Assembly (NCBI GenBank): GCA_910579675.1
Contig: CAJTUF010000002.1
Span: 136,312-200,311, forward strand
Length of the DNA: 64,000 nucleotides
Direction: 5' to 3'
DNA from: an uncultured Muribaculaceae bacterium
GTDB taxonomy: Bacteria; Bacteroidota; Bacteroidia; Bacteroidales; Muribaculaceae
The position numbers and the translations under genes were made by a program. Numbering within the stretch: the first letter of the stretch is position 1; each line of letters begins with the position of its first letter. The notes under the pieces are model-generated. The model had not been told where the DNA came from and did not search any database. It saw nothing but the letters and a program-made list of their open reading frames with translations. This document shows positions 54,274-62,138 of the stretch, one piece after another.

Positions 54274-55701
54274 TCAGTGGGTGAGGCGGATTATGCGCTC
54301 GATCTGCTCGATGGCGGCGGGGGCGTCGCTCACTTTCAGGCGTGCGGCCTGACGGAAGAGGTCGAGGGCGTCGGCGTTGCGGCCCTGGAGGGCGGCGAGG
54401 ATGCCCCGGGCATAGGTTGCTTCGGGCGAGTCGCCGGCCTTGGCGAGGAATGATGCGGCCGAGGTGAGGTCGCGGCGGCTCATGGCGGCGTTGGCGGCGT
54501 TGAGGTTGGCCACTTCGCTGTCGGGATACATGCGCACGGCGGTGTCAAACAGGCGGTTGTAGGGCTCGCTGCCGGGGGTGTAGGTCTGTGCGGCGAGGTA
54601 GAACTCGTTGAGGCTGAGCTTCTGCGGGGCGGTCTCCACGAGGCGCTTGATCTCTTCGATGTCGGTAAACTGGCGTATGTCGAAGTCGACGGTGTAGTCG
54701 GAGTGGCGCAGGGCGGGATAGACGTCGCGGAGCAGCATGGCATACTGGGCGGGGAAGTCGCGGCGTATGCGGGCATCCTTGGCGTCGGGCTCGAGGTCGG
54801 AGTTGATGAGGGCGAGGATGGCGTCGCGATTGTCGATGGGGTTGGCTTCGACCCAAGCGCGGAGGCCGTCCCAGTCTTCGGGGGTCCACTCGGAGCGGAT
54901 TATGCCTTTGGGGAAGCTGTAGAGGCCGTCGACATAGTCGGCGAGGGCGCGTGTGCGGCCCTTGGCGAGGCGCTCGTTGTTGGAGTAGGAGCCTTCGGGC
55001 GAAGCGTAGCCGTGGATGGTGAGGGCGCGGACTGTTATGTCGGGGTCGTTTTTAACCGAGTCGATGGTGGCGCGGATCTTGGCGAGCTCGGTGGTGTTGC
55101 GGCGGTAGTCGGGGCGGATCTCGGTGCGGTTGACGGGGAAGTCGATGAATGCTCGTCCGGTCACCTGGCGGCTCTTGACCTGATCGGCCACGGGGCGCAC
55201 ATATTGGAATGCGGGCTCGAAGGGGCGGGGGATCTCGAGGGTGGCGAGGGGGCGGTAGGCTTCGCCCTCGATATTGGCGCAGCAGCCGTAGTCGGTGCGG
55301 CGGAGGCCGAATGTGGCGCCGTCCATCCAGTCTTGCCACGGGGCGGTCTGGGAGTAGGGGAGGGTGGCGCCGGCGCTCTTGGCGGCGATTACGCGGTCGG
55401 CGGTCACCTCGTCGGCTCCGCGCTCAAGGTGGATGAGGCGGTTGCGGCCGTAGATGCCTACGGTGGGGAAGGTGATGGAGTCGGCGCCGTTGATGAGCAC
55501 GGGCTCAAACACTACGGTGCGGTTGGCTCCGACCTTTACGGAGTCGAGGGGTAGGGAGTAGGCGATCTGCACGAGCTGTCCCTGCCGGGCCACGGAGGCG
55601 GAGTCGGGCACGGGAACGCCGATGGCCGGGTTTCCGGCAATCGCGGCGGCGTGGCATATGGCTGCTACGGCTGCCGCTATGGATAATGATCGGATTGACA
55701 T
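54274..55701 (-). CDS. DUF3868-type OmpA-like/TPR protein of the fimbrial operon
   Basis: 475 residues with an ordinary signal peptide (no lipobox). The N-terminal DUF3868-like beta part includes 'GQLVQIAYSLPLDSVKVGANRTVVFEPVLINGADSITFPTVGIYGRNRLIHLERG'. An OmpA-like module follows: 'FIDFPVNRTEIRPDYRRNTTELAKIRATIDSVKNDPDITVRALTIHGYASPEGSYSNNERLAKGRTRALADYV'. The C-terminus is TPR-like. It probably tethers to peptidoglycan or assists assembly in the periplasm. DUF3575 and DUF3868 genes usually precede Mfa-type subunits in Bacteroidales, as here. Homologous to the lipoprotein at 28152. Confidence 0.82.
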   Translation of the reverse strand: MSIRSLSIAAAVAAICHAAAIAGNPAIGVPVPDSASVARQGQLVQIAYSLPLDSVKVGANRTVVFEPVLINGADSITFPTVGIYGRNRLIHLERGADEVTADRVIAAKSAGATLPYSQTAPWQDWMDGATFGLRRTDYGCCANIEGEAYRPLATLEIPRPFEPAFQYVRPVADQVKSRQVTGRAFIDFPVNRTEIRPDYRRNTTELAKIRATIDSVKNDPDITVRALTIHGYASPEGSYSNNERLAKGRTRALADYVDGLYSFPKGIIRSEWTPEDWDGLRAWVEANPIDNRDAILALINSDLEPDAKDARIRRDFPAQYAMLLRDVYPALRHSDYTVDFDIRQFTDIEEIKRLVETAPQKLSLNEFYLAAQTYTPGSEPYNRLFDTAVRMYPDSEVANLNAANAAMSRRDLTSAASFLAKAGDSPEATYARGILAALQGRNADALDLFRQAARLKVSDAPAAIEQIERIIRLTH

Positions 55702-55722
55702 GATGAAGGGCAGGGGAGGGGG

Positions 55723-56322
55723 TTAGAAAACGTAGACGAGGTTGAGGGCGGCTTTGGTGGGGCCCACATAGTTGTGGTGGCCCTTGTCGGTGCGGGTGCC
55801 GCAGGTGGCGCAGGGATATTTGTTGTAGGATGCGTAGGCCCAACCGAAGCCAATCTCGGCCTCGAAGTTCCAGTGGCGGCTGAGCATCCATGAGTAGCCG
55901 TAGGCCACGCCTATGCCGCCATACCATCCTTCAAAGCGGTTGTGGCGGAGCTCGCTGAGATTGGAGCCGAGGAAGTCGGGGAGGTGGATTCCGCCGAAGT
56001 TGTATTGTCCGCCGAGGAGGTGGGCGCCGACAAAGTGTCCGCCGATGGCCTCGCAGAACCAGTAGCGGGCTTCGGGCTGGATCATCCAGTGTTTCCAGCG
56101 CTTGTCGGAGCCGACGGTCCAGGCGTTGAGGTTGCCTGAGAGGTCGATCGACCACCGGGGTGCCACTGCCACTTCGGCGCCGATGTTGGCGGTGAGGGTG
56201 GCATCGTAGAAGAGGTTGGTTTTGAGGGCGACTTCTTGCGCGCCCGCACGTGGGGCGGCGGCAAGCATCAGGGTGATGAAGGCCATGGCCGCCCACAGCC
56301 TGAAGATGGACTGTCTGAGCAT
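55723..56322 (-). CDS. DUF3575-family outer-membrane protein
   Basis: 199 residues from ATG 56322; the frame extends to 56484 but without a signal peptide. Signal peptide ends near 'APRAGAQ'. The mature protein is 'EVALKTNLFYDATLTANIGAEVAVAPRWSIDLSGNLNAWTVGSDKRWKHWMIQPEARYWF', an eight-stranded small barrel typical of DUF3575. It ends 'GPTKAALNLVYVF' with a C-terminal Phe. First gene of the fimbrial operon, 21 bp before DUF3868. Probable assembly or anchoring accessory; no activity is known. Confidence 0.85.
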   Translation of the reverse strand: MLRQSIFRLWAAMAFITLMLAAAPRAGAQEVALKTNLFYDATLTANIGAEVAVAPRWSIDLSGNLNAWTVGSDKRWKHWMIQPEARYWFCEAIGGHFVGAHLLGGQYNFGGIHLPDFLGSNLSELRHNRFEGWYGGIGVAYGYSWMLSRHWNFEAEIGFGWAYASYNKYPCATCGTRTDKGHHNYVGPTKAALNLVYVF

Positions 56323-56470
56323 TTGGGGTCTGTTATGTGAAGTGGAGTTCTCCTCCGCCGGGAGTGCGGTGGGGTGAGGAGATGTTGCTTGATGCGGAAG
56401 GGTATAATGATCGCGGGGTTCGGCGTAACTCGCTGACCCATAGATTGATGCTAAATGGGGGGGGGTAAAA

Positions 56471-56539
56471 ATGACCGAGGGCAAGCCTAAGGGCCTGTCC
56501 TGCCGACAGCGTTGATGCAGTGAGGGTCTTGACGGTCAT
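56471..56539 (-). promoter_or_regulatory. Structured element in the fimbrial operon leader
   Basis: ATGACCG (56471-56477) pairs perfectly with CGGTCAT (56533-56539). Inside are CAAG/CTTG and a CTGTC-CTGCC-GACAG hairpin. A run of nine G (56457-56465) and one of seven G (56554-56560) flank it on the plus strand. The gap from 56323 to 56640 is otherwise unexplained leader. Confidence 0.4.
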
Positions 56540-56647
56540 ATCAAGGTAAGGTTGGGGGGGCAGGAAATGATGATAACGGTGTTTCCAGAGTTATACTATT
56601 ATCAGCACTGATGGGAATGTCGATTGTAGTGTATCTGTAATATCATG

Positions 56648-56678
56648 CAAAATTATAATTTTTTTGCAGACCGAGCAA
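56648..56678 (-). promoter_or_regulatory. Promoter of the fimbrial operon
   Basis: On the minus strand: TTG (56678-56676), 20-bp spacer, TAATTTTG (56655-56648). Predicted start near 56641, leaving a leader of about 320 nt before DUF3575. No inverted repeats flank it, so it does not look like an invertible promoter. Confidence 0.65.
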
Positions 56679-56730
56679 GATTTTGTGGCGAAAAAGATAG
56701 GTAGACGACTCAAAAAAGGTGTGGAGGGTG

Positions 56731-56774
56731 AAAAAAACGCATCTCCGGCTGAACTTATGCCTCGGGGATGCGTT
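56731..56774 (-). terminator. Rho-independent terminator upstream of the fimbrial promoter
   Basis: Minus-strand stem AACGCATC / GATGCGTT, extended by CCG/CGG, followed by seven T (plus-strand A run 56731-56737). Insulates the fimbrial operon from leftward transcription. Confidence 0.8.
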
Positions 56775-56834
56775 ATGCTTACAAAGAGAAGGAATTTTCA
56801 GACTTCTTTATAAAAGTCAAGACCCAATTGATGA

Positions 56835-56884
56835 AGAGAACCTTCTCTGACCCCCGCCCGGTGCAAGCCGAGGCGGGGTTCTCT
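56835..56884 (-). terminator. Nested hairpin after the Lrp gene
   Basis: Outer AGAGAACC/GGTTCTCT and inner CCCCGCC/GGCGGGG repeats, 23 bp past the Lrp stop. With the terminator at 56731 this makes a tandem pair. The roughly 60 bp between them shows no gene. Confidence 0.6.
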
Positions 56885-56906
56885 TGTTATGTGGGAATGT
56901 GGAGGG

Positions 56907-57428
56907 TCAGAAGTCGGCAGCAGCGGCAGACATCGGGGCCTCGTCGGGCACCACATTGGCAGCCTGGCGGCGGTGGGACACCGGAATGCCGCGGTGGATG
57001 CTGTGGTCGAGCGAGATGAGGGTCTCGGTGCCGGTCACGCCGGGGATGTTTTGGATTTTGTCGTTGAGGAGCTCCATGAGGTGCTGGTTGTCGCGGGCGT
57101 ATACCTTGATGAGCATGGTATACGGGCCGGTGGTGAAGTGGCAGTCGGTCACTTCGGGGATCTTTTCGAGCTCGGGTACGACGTCGCGATACATAGCGCC
57201 ACGCTCGAGGTTAACCCCAATGAATGTGCATGTTGAGAAGCCAAGGCTCTTGGTGTTGACTACATAGCCCGATCCGACGATAACGCCGAGATCGATCATG
57301 CGCTGTATGCGCTGATGAATGGCAGCCCTGCTCACACCGCACACGGCGGCGACATCCTTTGAGGCAATACGGGCGTTGCTCATGATGATTTCGAGAATCT
57401 TTCGATCAAGATTGTCAATACGTTCCAT
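56907..57428 (-). CDS. Lrp/AsnC-family transcriptional regulator
   Basis: 173 residues from ATG 57428; longer frames upstream would cross the promoter. Winged HTH at the N-terminus ('LDRKILEIIMSNARIASKDVAAVCGVSRAAIHQRIQRMIDLGVIVG'). The RAM/AsnC effector domain follows ('TFIGVNLERGAMYRDVVPELEKIPEVTDCHFTTGPYTMLIKVYARDNQHLMELLNDKIQNIPGVTGTET'). It ends with a polar Ala/Pro tail. Such proteins form amino-acid-responsive octamers. It neighbours the fimbrial operon, but terminators lie between, so a regulatory link is only possible. Confidence 0.94.
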   Translation of the reverse strand: MERIDNLDRKILEIIMSNARIASKDVAAVCGVSRAAIHQRIQRMIDLGVIVGSGYVVNTKSLGFSTCTFIGVNLERGAMYRDVVPELEKIPEVTDCHFTTGPYTMLIKVYARDNQHLMELLNDKIQNIPGVTGTETLISLDHSIHRGIPVSHRRQAANVVPDEAPMSAAAADF

Positions 57429-57469
57429 GATATATGTGATAGAAGCCAGAGATAGATAAAAGACGGTTG

Positions 57470-57500
57470 CAAAATTAGTTTTTTTAAGTGAAATTCGCAA
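57470..57500 (-). promoter_or_regulatory. Promoter of the Lrp-family gene
   Basis: Minus strand TTG (57500-57498), 20-bp spacer, TAATTTTG (57477-57470). Confidence 0.6.
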
Positions 57501-57638
57501 CAATTTGCCAATTGATTGTAACAATATCCTCGGCGAAGTGAATAAACGGCAGCGGGAGCGCACATGCCGCTATGGCGTGGCGCTCCCGCTCGGGGTAAAA
57601 CTATTACTATAGATAAATGCCCTCTGCGGGCTTGGAGA

Positions 57639-58172
57639 TCAGTGCTGGAGAGTGAGGGTGTAGTTGAGACCGGAGGCGGCGGGCTGGAGGTCGGCGCCGA
57701 CGAGGGTCAGGCTCTCAGGCGAGTCGATGAGGAAATAGAGCGTCGAGGGGGTTGCGGTGGGGTCGGCAGGCTTCTCCACGAGCTTGATATATTTCTTTCC
57801 GGCTGTGGCGTCAGTAGCGGCTTCGACAGTGAAATCGCCCTCGCTCTTGAATGTCTGGCCATCTTTATAGGCGTTGGCGTCGGCGGGGTCGGCGTCGAGA
57901 TAGGTCTCGTCGAGGGTGTAGGTGCCGGCGGTGGCGGCATTGTTGCCGTCGGGATAGTCGAAGGTGAGGGTGTAGCGGATGCCGGCGCAGTCGGCGGCGG
58001 GCAGGATTCCGGAATAGGTGGGAGAGGCAGAGTTGGTGATTGCTTCCACAGCCGAAGATGCGGCAGATGTAGCGGCGTCGGCCACGTCGGCTGCCTTCTG
58101 TTTTGCGTCGGAGCAGCCGGTTGCGGCGAGAGCGATGAGTGCGCCAGCGGCTGCGAGTGTCATGATTTTCAT
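57639..58172 (-). CDS. NlpE-like lipoprotein
   Basis: 177 residues from ATG 58172. Lipobox ATGC (Cys20), then an Ala-rich helical linker. An NlpE N-terminal-like barrel follows: 'YSGILPAADCAGIRYTLTFDYPDG', 'GTYTLDETYLDAD', 'GDFTVEAATDATAGKKYIKLVEK', 'TLYFLIDSPESLTLVGADLQPAASGLNYTL'. The 'G.LP.ADC.GI' signature is that of copper-resistance/NlpE proteins, which in E. coli signal envelope stress and surface contact. The CXXC of E. coli NlpE is not evident. Stand-alone gene. Confidence 0.8.
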   Translation of the reverse strand: MKIMTLAAAGALIALAATGCSDAKQKAADVADAATSAASSAVEAITNSASPTYSGILPAADCAGIRYTLTFDYPDGNNAATAGTYTLDETYLDADPADANAYKDGQTFKSEGDFTVEAATDATAGKKYIKLVEKPADPTATPSTLYFLIDSPESLTLVGADLQPAASGLNYTLTLQH

Positions 58173-58306
58173 AATAGTGTAAATAAATATTGAGGGGAAT
58201 GGGTTGGGAGAGATGGATCGGGCAGAGGGTTTGATCAATGCCCCGGTCGATTACTACAACGCTCGGCCGCCGCAGATTGTTCCGTGTCCCCGCGCCGGTG
58301 GTGCAT

Positions 58307-58340
58307 AAAAAAAGAAGCCCCCATATAAAGAATGGGGACT
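58307..58340 (-). terminator. Terminator of the tRNA-Pro transcript
   Basis: Minus-strand stem AGTCCCCAT / ATGGGGGCT with a 7-nt loop, then a T-rich tail (plus-strand A run 58307-58313). It lies 20 bp past the tRNA 3' end. Confidence 0.82.
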
Positions 58341-58360
58341 CCAATCCTGATGAAAAAGAG

Positions 58361-58433
58361 TCGGGGTGAGAAGACTCGAACTTCCGACCTCCACGTCCCG
58401 AACGTGGCGCGCTGCCAACTGTGCTACACCCCG
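58361..58433 (-). tRNA. tRNA-Pro, anticodon CGG
   Basis: 73 nt on the minus strand. Acceptor stem CGGGGTG/CACCCCG, D-arm GCAC/GCGC, anticodon stem CCACG/CGTGG around loop TTCGGGA (anticodon CGG), T-arm GGAAG-TTCGAGT-CTTCT, discriminator A. CCA is not encoded. Reads CCG codons. Has its own -7 box and terminator, so it is a single-gene unit. Confidence 0.94.
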
Positions 58434-58462
58434 AGCTGGCTGTTGCTTTCGGAAAAGCGCTG

Positions 58463-58470
58463 CAAAGATA
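58463..58470 (-). promoter_or_regulatory. -7 box of tRNA-Pro
   Basis: TATCTTTG on the minus strand, 30 bp before the tRNA 5' end. A TTTG lies 22 bp further upstream (58493-58496). Confidence 0.6.
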
Positions 58471-58512
58471 GCAAATTTTTTGCAACGACGGGCAAAAATG
58501 CTGAGAAAAATC

Positions 58513-59847
58513 TCAATTAAACAGCCGCTCGATCTTGTGGATGGCTCCGGAGAGGCAGAAAACCACCACGTGGTCGCCGGGCTGGATGCGTGTGGAGCCG
58601 GTGACGAGCATACCCTTGTCGTCGCGTATGAGGCCGGCTATGGTCATGTCGCGGCTGAGGTTGAGATCCATCACCTGGGCACGGGTGATTTTTGATCCGG
58701 GTCTGACCTCGATCTCGGCCACATCGGCATCGGCAAGAGCCATAAACTTCGGGGTCTCGGCGTCGGCTTCGAGCAGAATCTGGAATATGCGTCCCGAGGC
58801 GAGGAGCTTTTTGTTGATTATGGTACCGACGTTGAGGTTTTCGGCTTCGGCGATAAACTGGATGTTTTCGACCTCGGCCACAGTCTTGCGCACCCCGAGC
58901 TCTTTGGCCGACACAGAGGCGAGAATATTGGTCTCGGAGCTGTCGGTGAGGGCAATGAAAGCGTCCATCTCGGTGATGCCCTCTTCGAGCAGGAGGTCGA
59001 TGTCGCGCCCGTCGCCATGCACGATCTTTGCGTCGGGGCATCGCTCGGCGAGCCATTCGCATCGGTCGCGGTCGCTCTCGATGATCTTGAAGCGGTAGGC
59101 GTCGCCGGCAAGGCGTATGAGCCTCACGGCTATTCGGCTGCCGCCCATGATGAGGCATTTGCGGATGTTGGCGGCGGTCTTGCCGCAGAGGTCGCGGACG
59201 GCGCCTATATTCTCGGCTGTGGATGTGAAGTAAACAATGTCGCCCTCGCGGATGATGTCGCTGCCTCGGGGGATGATGGTCTCGTAGTTGCGCTTGATGG
59301 CGCTGACGTGGAAGAAACGGTGCTCGCGGCCAATGTCTTTAAGAGCCATGCCGTTGAGCTTGGCGTTGGCGCGTATCTTGACCCCCACCACAATGAGTTG
59401 CCCCTGATGGATCTCAAACCAGTTGCGGGCCCACGACCTCTTGAGGCTCATCATGATCTCGCGTGCGGCGAAATATTCGGGATAGATGAGGTGGTTGACC
59501 CCCATGCGGGTGAAGAAGTCGCGGTTTTCGCGGATCATATACTCGTAGTTGTCGATGCGGGCCACGGTGCGCTTGGCTCCGAAGCTCTTGGCAATCGAGC
59601 AAGCGAGTATATTGTTTGTCTCAAACGGGGTTACGGCGATAAAGAGGTCGCAATCGGCGGCTCCCCCCTCCTTGATGGAGTCAAACGAAGTGGGCTTGCC
59701 CTGGAGGGTGAGCAGGTTGTAGTTGGTGTCGAGTGCGGCGAGATGGGCGGCATCGGTGTCGAGGATTGTCACATCCTGCTCCTCGCGGGAGAGGAGCTTG
59801 GCGAGGTGGCTGCCTACTTCTCCGGCGCCTGCAATGAGAATCTTCAT
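58513..59847 (-). CDS. trkA: Trk-system potassium uptake regulator TrkA
   Basis: 444 residues from ATG 59847 (ATGA overlap with the dxs stop). The frame stays open to 60783, but that part is Arg-rich antisense-like sequence inside dxs. Two RCK_N/RCK_C units: the first starts 'MKILIAGAGEVGSHLAKLL' with an intact GxGxxG NAD site and 'VTILDTDAAHLAAL'. The second begins near 'CLIMGGSRIAVRLIRLA' with a weaker glycine motif. RCK_C blocks follow each ('GQLIVVGVKIRANAKLNGMALKDIG', 'DVAEIEVRPGSKITRAQVMDLNLS'). It gates the TrkH/KtrB channel. No trkH follows in the window. Confidence 0.94.
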   Translation of the reverse strand: MKILIAGAGEVGSHLAKLLSREEQDVTILDTDAAHLAALDTNYNLLTLQGKPTSFDSIKEGGAADCDLFIAVTPFETNNILACSIAKSFGAKRTVARIDNYEYMIRENRDFFTRMGVNHLIYPEYFAAREIMMSLKRSWARNWFEIHQGQLIVVGVKIRANAKLNGMALKDIGREHRFFHVSAIKRNYETIIPRGSDIIREGDIVYFTSTAENIGAVRDLCGKTAANIRKCLIMGGSRIAVRLIRLAGDAYRFKIIESDRDRCEWLAERCPDAKIVHGDGRDIDLLLEEGITEMDAFIALTDSSETNILASVSAKELGVRKTVAEVENIQFIAEAENLNVGTIINKKLLASGRIFQILLEADAETPKFMALADADVAEIEVRPGSKITRAQVMDLNLSRDMTIAGLIRDDKGMLVTGSTRIQPGDHVVVFCLSGAIHKIERLFN

Positions 59848-61814
59848 CTGGTGGAATGGGCTGCGGCGACAATGGCCTCGGTGATGGCTCCGGCGTCCAT
59901 GCCGGCGAGATGGCGTAGCTCGGCCACGGTGCCGTGGGGTATGAATCGGTCGGGAATGCCTATACGGGTCACGGGGAGGAGGTATCCATGATCGGCGAGC
60001 CATTCGATGACGGCCGAGCCGAAGCCTCCGGCGCGTGCGCCGTCTTCGACTGTAATTACAGGACGCCCCGCGCGCCCTATCTCGTGGAGTATCTCCTGAT
60101 CGAGAGGCGCGGCAAAGATCATGTCGTAGTGGGCGGTGGATATGCCTTGCACCTCGGCGTCGGCTATGGCGCGGGCAGCTTCGGAGGCTATCGGGCCTAT
60201 CGAGAGGAGTGTGACATCGCTGCCGTGGCGCAGCTTCTCGCCGCGCCCTATGGCTATCGGTTGCCCGTTGGTGGCCGACGGCTCTGTGTCGGAGGGCGCA
60301 GCGCCACGCGGGTAGCGTATGGCCATGGGGCCTTTTCGCTCCGGAAGAAGGGCGGCGGCCATGAGGCGGCGGAGGGTGCTGGCGTCGCGCGGGGCGGCCA
60401 CTGTCATGCCGGGGATGTTGCGGAGATAGGCAATGTCGTAAACCCCGTGGTGGGTCACACCATCTTCGCCCACAAGCCCGGCGCGGTCGATGCAGAAGGT
60501 GACCGGGAGGCCCTGGATTGCCACGTCGTGGATTATGTGGTCGTAGGCACGCTGGAGAAATGAGGAGTATATGGCCACGAAAGGTCGCAGTCCCTCCTTG
60601 GCGAGGCCGCCTGCAAATGTCACGGCATGGCCTTCGGAGATGCCTACATCGAATGTGCGGTCGGGAAACTCGCGGGCCATCATGCTCACCGAAGTGCCGG
60701 AGAGCATAGCGGCGGTAATAGCAGTCACGCGGCTGTCGGCCCGTGCGAGGTCGACGAGTGTCTGTCCGAATATGTCCTGCCACTTGGGGGCAGAGCCACC
60801 GGTGGAGCGGATGCCTGTGGTGGGGTCAAAGAGACCGGGGGCATGCCATGAGGCGGGGTCTTTCTCGGCAGGGAGATAGCCGCGCCCCTTGACGGTGCGG
60901 AGGTGGAGTATGCGGGGGCCTCGCATGTCGCGTATGTCGGTGAGCACGCGTATGATGCGCCGCAGGTCGTGGCCGTCAAACGGGCCGAAATATCTTATGT
61001 CGAGCCCCTCGAATATGTTTTGCTCCTTGCTCAGGAGGCTCTTGAGCGAATTGTTGAAGCGGAGAATGCGGCCCCGGTTGTGCTCGTTGATGAGGTGCAT
61101 GCGGTGGAGGCCCCGGTAGATGTTGTAGCGGAGGGCGTTGTAGCTCTTCGAGGTGTTGAGCCCGGCGAGATATGAGTTGAGCGACCCTACATTGGGGTCG
61201 ATCGACATGTCGTTGTCGTTGAGTATTATGAGGAGATTGGCAGCAGAGTTGGCAGCATTGTTGAGCCCCTCGAAAGCGAGGCCGCCCCCTATTGACGCAT
61301 CTCCAATGACCGCAACCACATTGCGCGGGTGTGGGCAGTCCGACTCCCCTTTGATCCTGGCGGCAGTGGCCATGCCGAGGGCTGCGCTTACCGAGTTGGA
61401 AGCGTGGCCGGCGGTAAAGGTGTCGTAGGGGCTCTCGGCGGGGTTGGGAAAACCGCTCAGGCCTCCGAGCTTGCGGTTGGAGTGGAAAAGTGGAGCGCGC
61501 CCGGTGATGAGTTTGTGGCCGTAGGCCTGATGGCCCACATCCCAGACTATGCGGTCGTCGGGAGTGTCAAACACATAGTGGAGGGCCACAGTGAGCTCCA
61601 CCGCGCCCATCGACGAGGCGAAATGGCCGGGGTTGACGCTCACCTCGGCAATGAGGAAGCGCCTTATGTCGGCACACAGAGCTTCGAGCTCATCGAGATC
61701 CATGCGTCGGATATCGGCGGGCCGTGAAACTCGGCTGAGCACCGGATATTTTGCGGGGTCAACCGGGTGAGGAGCGGGGCTATTCCCCTGAAGAGTGTCG
61801 CTTGTTTCTGACAT
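59844..61814 (-). CDS. dxs: 1-deoxy-D-xylulose-5-phosphate synthase
   Basis: 656 residues from ATG 61814 (another ATG at 61856 adds 14 residues). Condenses pyruvate and glyceraldehyde-3-phosphate using thiamine diphosphate, the first step of the MEP isoprenoid pathway. Visible: 'VWDVGHQAYGHKLITGR', 'TAGHASNSVSAALGMA', the ThDP/Mg site 'VIGDASIGGGLAFEGLNNAA...LIILNDNDMSI', and the second domain 'RTFDVGISEGHAVTFAGGLAKEGLRPFVAIYSSFLQRAYDHIIHDVAIQGLPVTFCIDRAGLVGEDGVTHHGVYDIAYLRNIPG'. Overlaps the small membrane protein gene at its 5' end and trkA at its 3' end. Confidence 0.97.
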   Translation of the reverse strand: MSETSDTLQGNSPAPHPVDPAKYPVLSRVSRPADIRRMDLDELEALCADIRRFLIAEVSVNPGHFASSMGAVELTVALHYVFDTPDDRIVWDVGHQAYGHKLITGRAPLFHSNRKLGGLSGFPNPAESPYDTFTAGHASNSVSAALGMATAARIKGESDCPHPRNVVAVIGDASIGGGLAFEGLNNAANSAANLLIILNDNDMSIDPNVGSLNSYLAGLNTSKSYNALRYNIYRGLHRMHLINEHNRGRILRFNNSLKSLLSKEQNIFEGLDIRYFGPFDGHDLRRIIRVLTDIRDMRGPRILHLRTVKGRGYLPAEKDPASWHAPGLFDPTTGIRSTGGSAPKWQDIFGQTLVDLARADSRVTAITAAMLSGTSVSMMAREFPDRTFDVGISEGHAVTFAGGLAKEGLRPFVAIYSSFLQRAYDHIIHDVAIQGLPVTFCIDRAGLVGEDGVTHHGVYDIAYLRNIPGMTVAAPRDASTLRRLMAAALLPERKGPMAIRYPRGAAPSDTEPSATNGQPIAIGRGEKLRHGSDVTLLSIGPIASEAARAIADAEVQGISTAHYDMIFAAPLDQEILHEIGRAGRPVITVEDGARAGGFGSAVIEWLADHGYLLPVTRIGIPDRFIPHGTVAELRHLAGMDAGAITEAIVAAAHSTR

Positions 61815-61968
61815 ATTTTTTCCAGAGAGGCACAAACACAACGATGCCTGACGCAATGATCACGAAAGCCACTCTCAGCGTAAAAGGCTGATAAGCAACT
61901 ACAAGATAGCAGAGCGCAAGCCAAAGGACAACGATACACGTTGCCCTGAACTTTTCAGAGCCGTTCAT
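61780..61968 (-). CDS. Small two-helix membrane protein
   Basis: 62 residues from ATG 61968 (an ATG at 61986 would lie on or before the -7 box). Two hydrophobic segments, 'CIVVLWLALCYLVVAYQPF' and 'VAFVIIASGIVVFVPLWKKY', and a basic tail 'KKYVRNKRHSSGE'. Inner-membrane protein of unknown role. It overlaps the dxs start by 35 bp, so it probably shares the dxs transcript. No family recognised. Reality is supported by membrane-like composition and position only. Confidence 0.5.
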   Translation of the reverse strand: MNGSEKFRATCIVVLWLALCYLVVAYQPFTLRVAFVIIASGIVVFVPLWKKYVRNKRHSSGE

Positions 61969-61975
61969 ATAGCTG

Positions 61976-61983
61976 CAAAGATA
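61976..61983 (-). promoter_or_regulatory. -7 box ahead of the small membrane protein/dxs/trkA
   Basis: TATCTTTG on the minus strand, only 7 bp before ATG 61968, so the first ORF would be nearly leaderless. For dxs the leader would be about 155 nt. Confidence 0.5.
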
Positions 61984-62058
61984 CAAAACTTTTTGTAATT
62001 ACCGGCCACCTTGCGGCGCTATTGCGGGGGGGGAGCAGGAATGGAGCCCGGGCATAAG

Positions 62059-62105
62059 GCAGGCCGTGTCCGTTACCCCCGACGGGTGATCCGGACACGG
62101 CCTGC
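62059..62105 (-). terminator. Terminator hairpin after nagB
   Basis: Perfect 14-bp stem GCAGGCCGTGTCCG / CGGACACGGCCTGC, 34 bp past the nagB stop. No long T run. A run of eight G lies at 62026-62033. Confidence 0.7.
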
Positions 62106-62138
62106 TGATAGGTTGTGGTTCCTGCGGCTTCGCCGTTA

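Noticed and set aside
56323..56780. Invertible promoter for the fimbrial operon
   Set aside because: I looked for matching inverted repeats on both sides of the promoter at 56648-56678 and saw none; no invertase gene is nearby.
59848..60783. 312-residue N-terminal extension of trkA
   Set aside because: Arg/His/Pro-rich sequence that overlaps dxs in another frame; the true TrkA start MKILIAGAGEVG lies at 59847.
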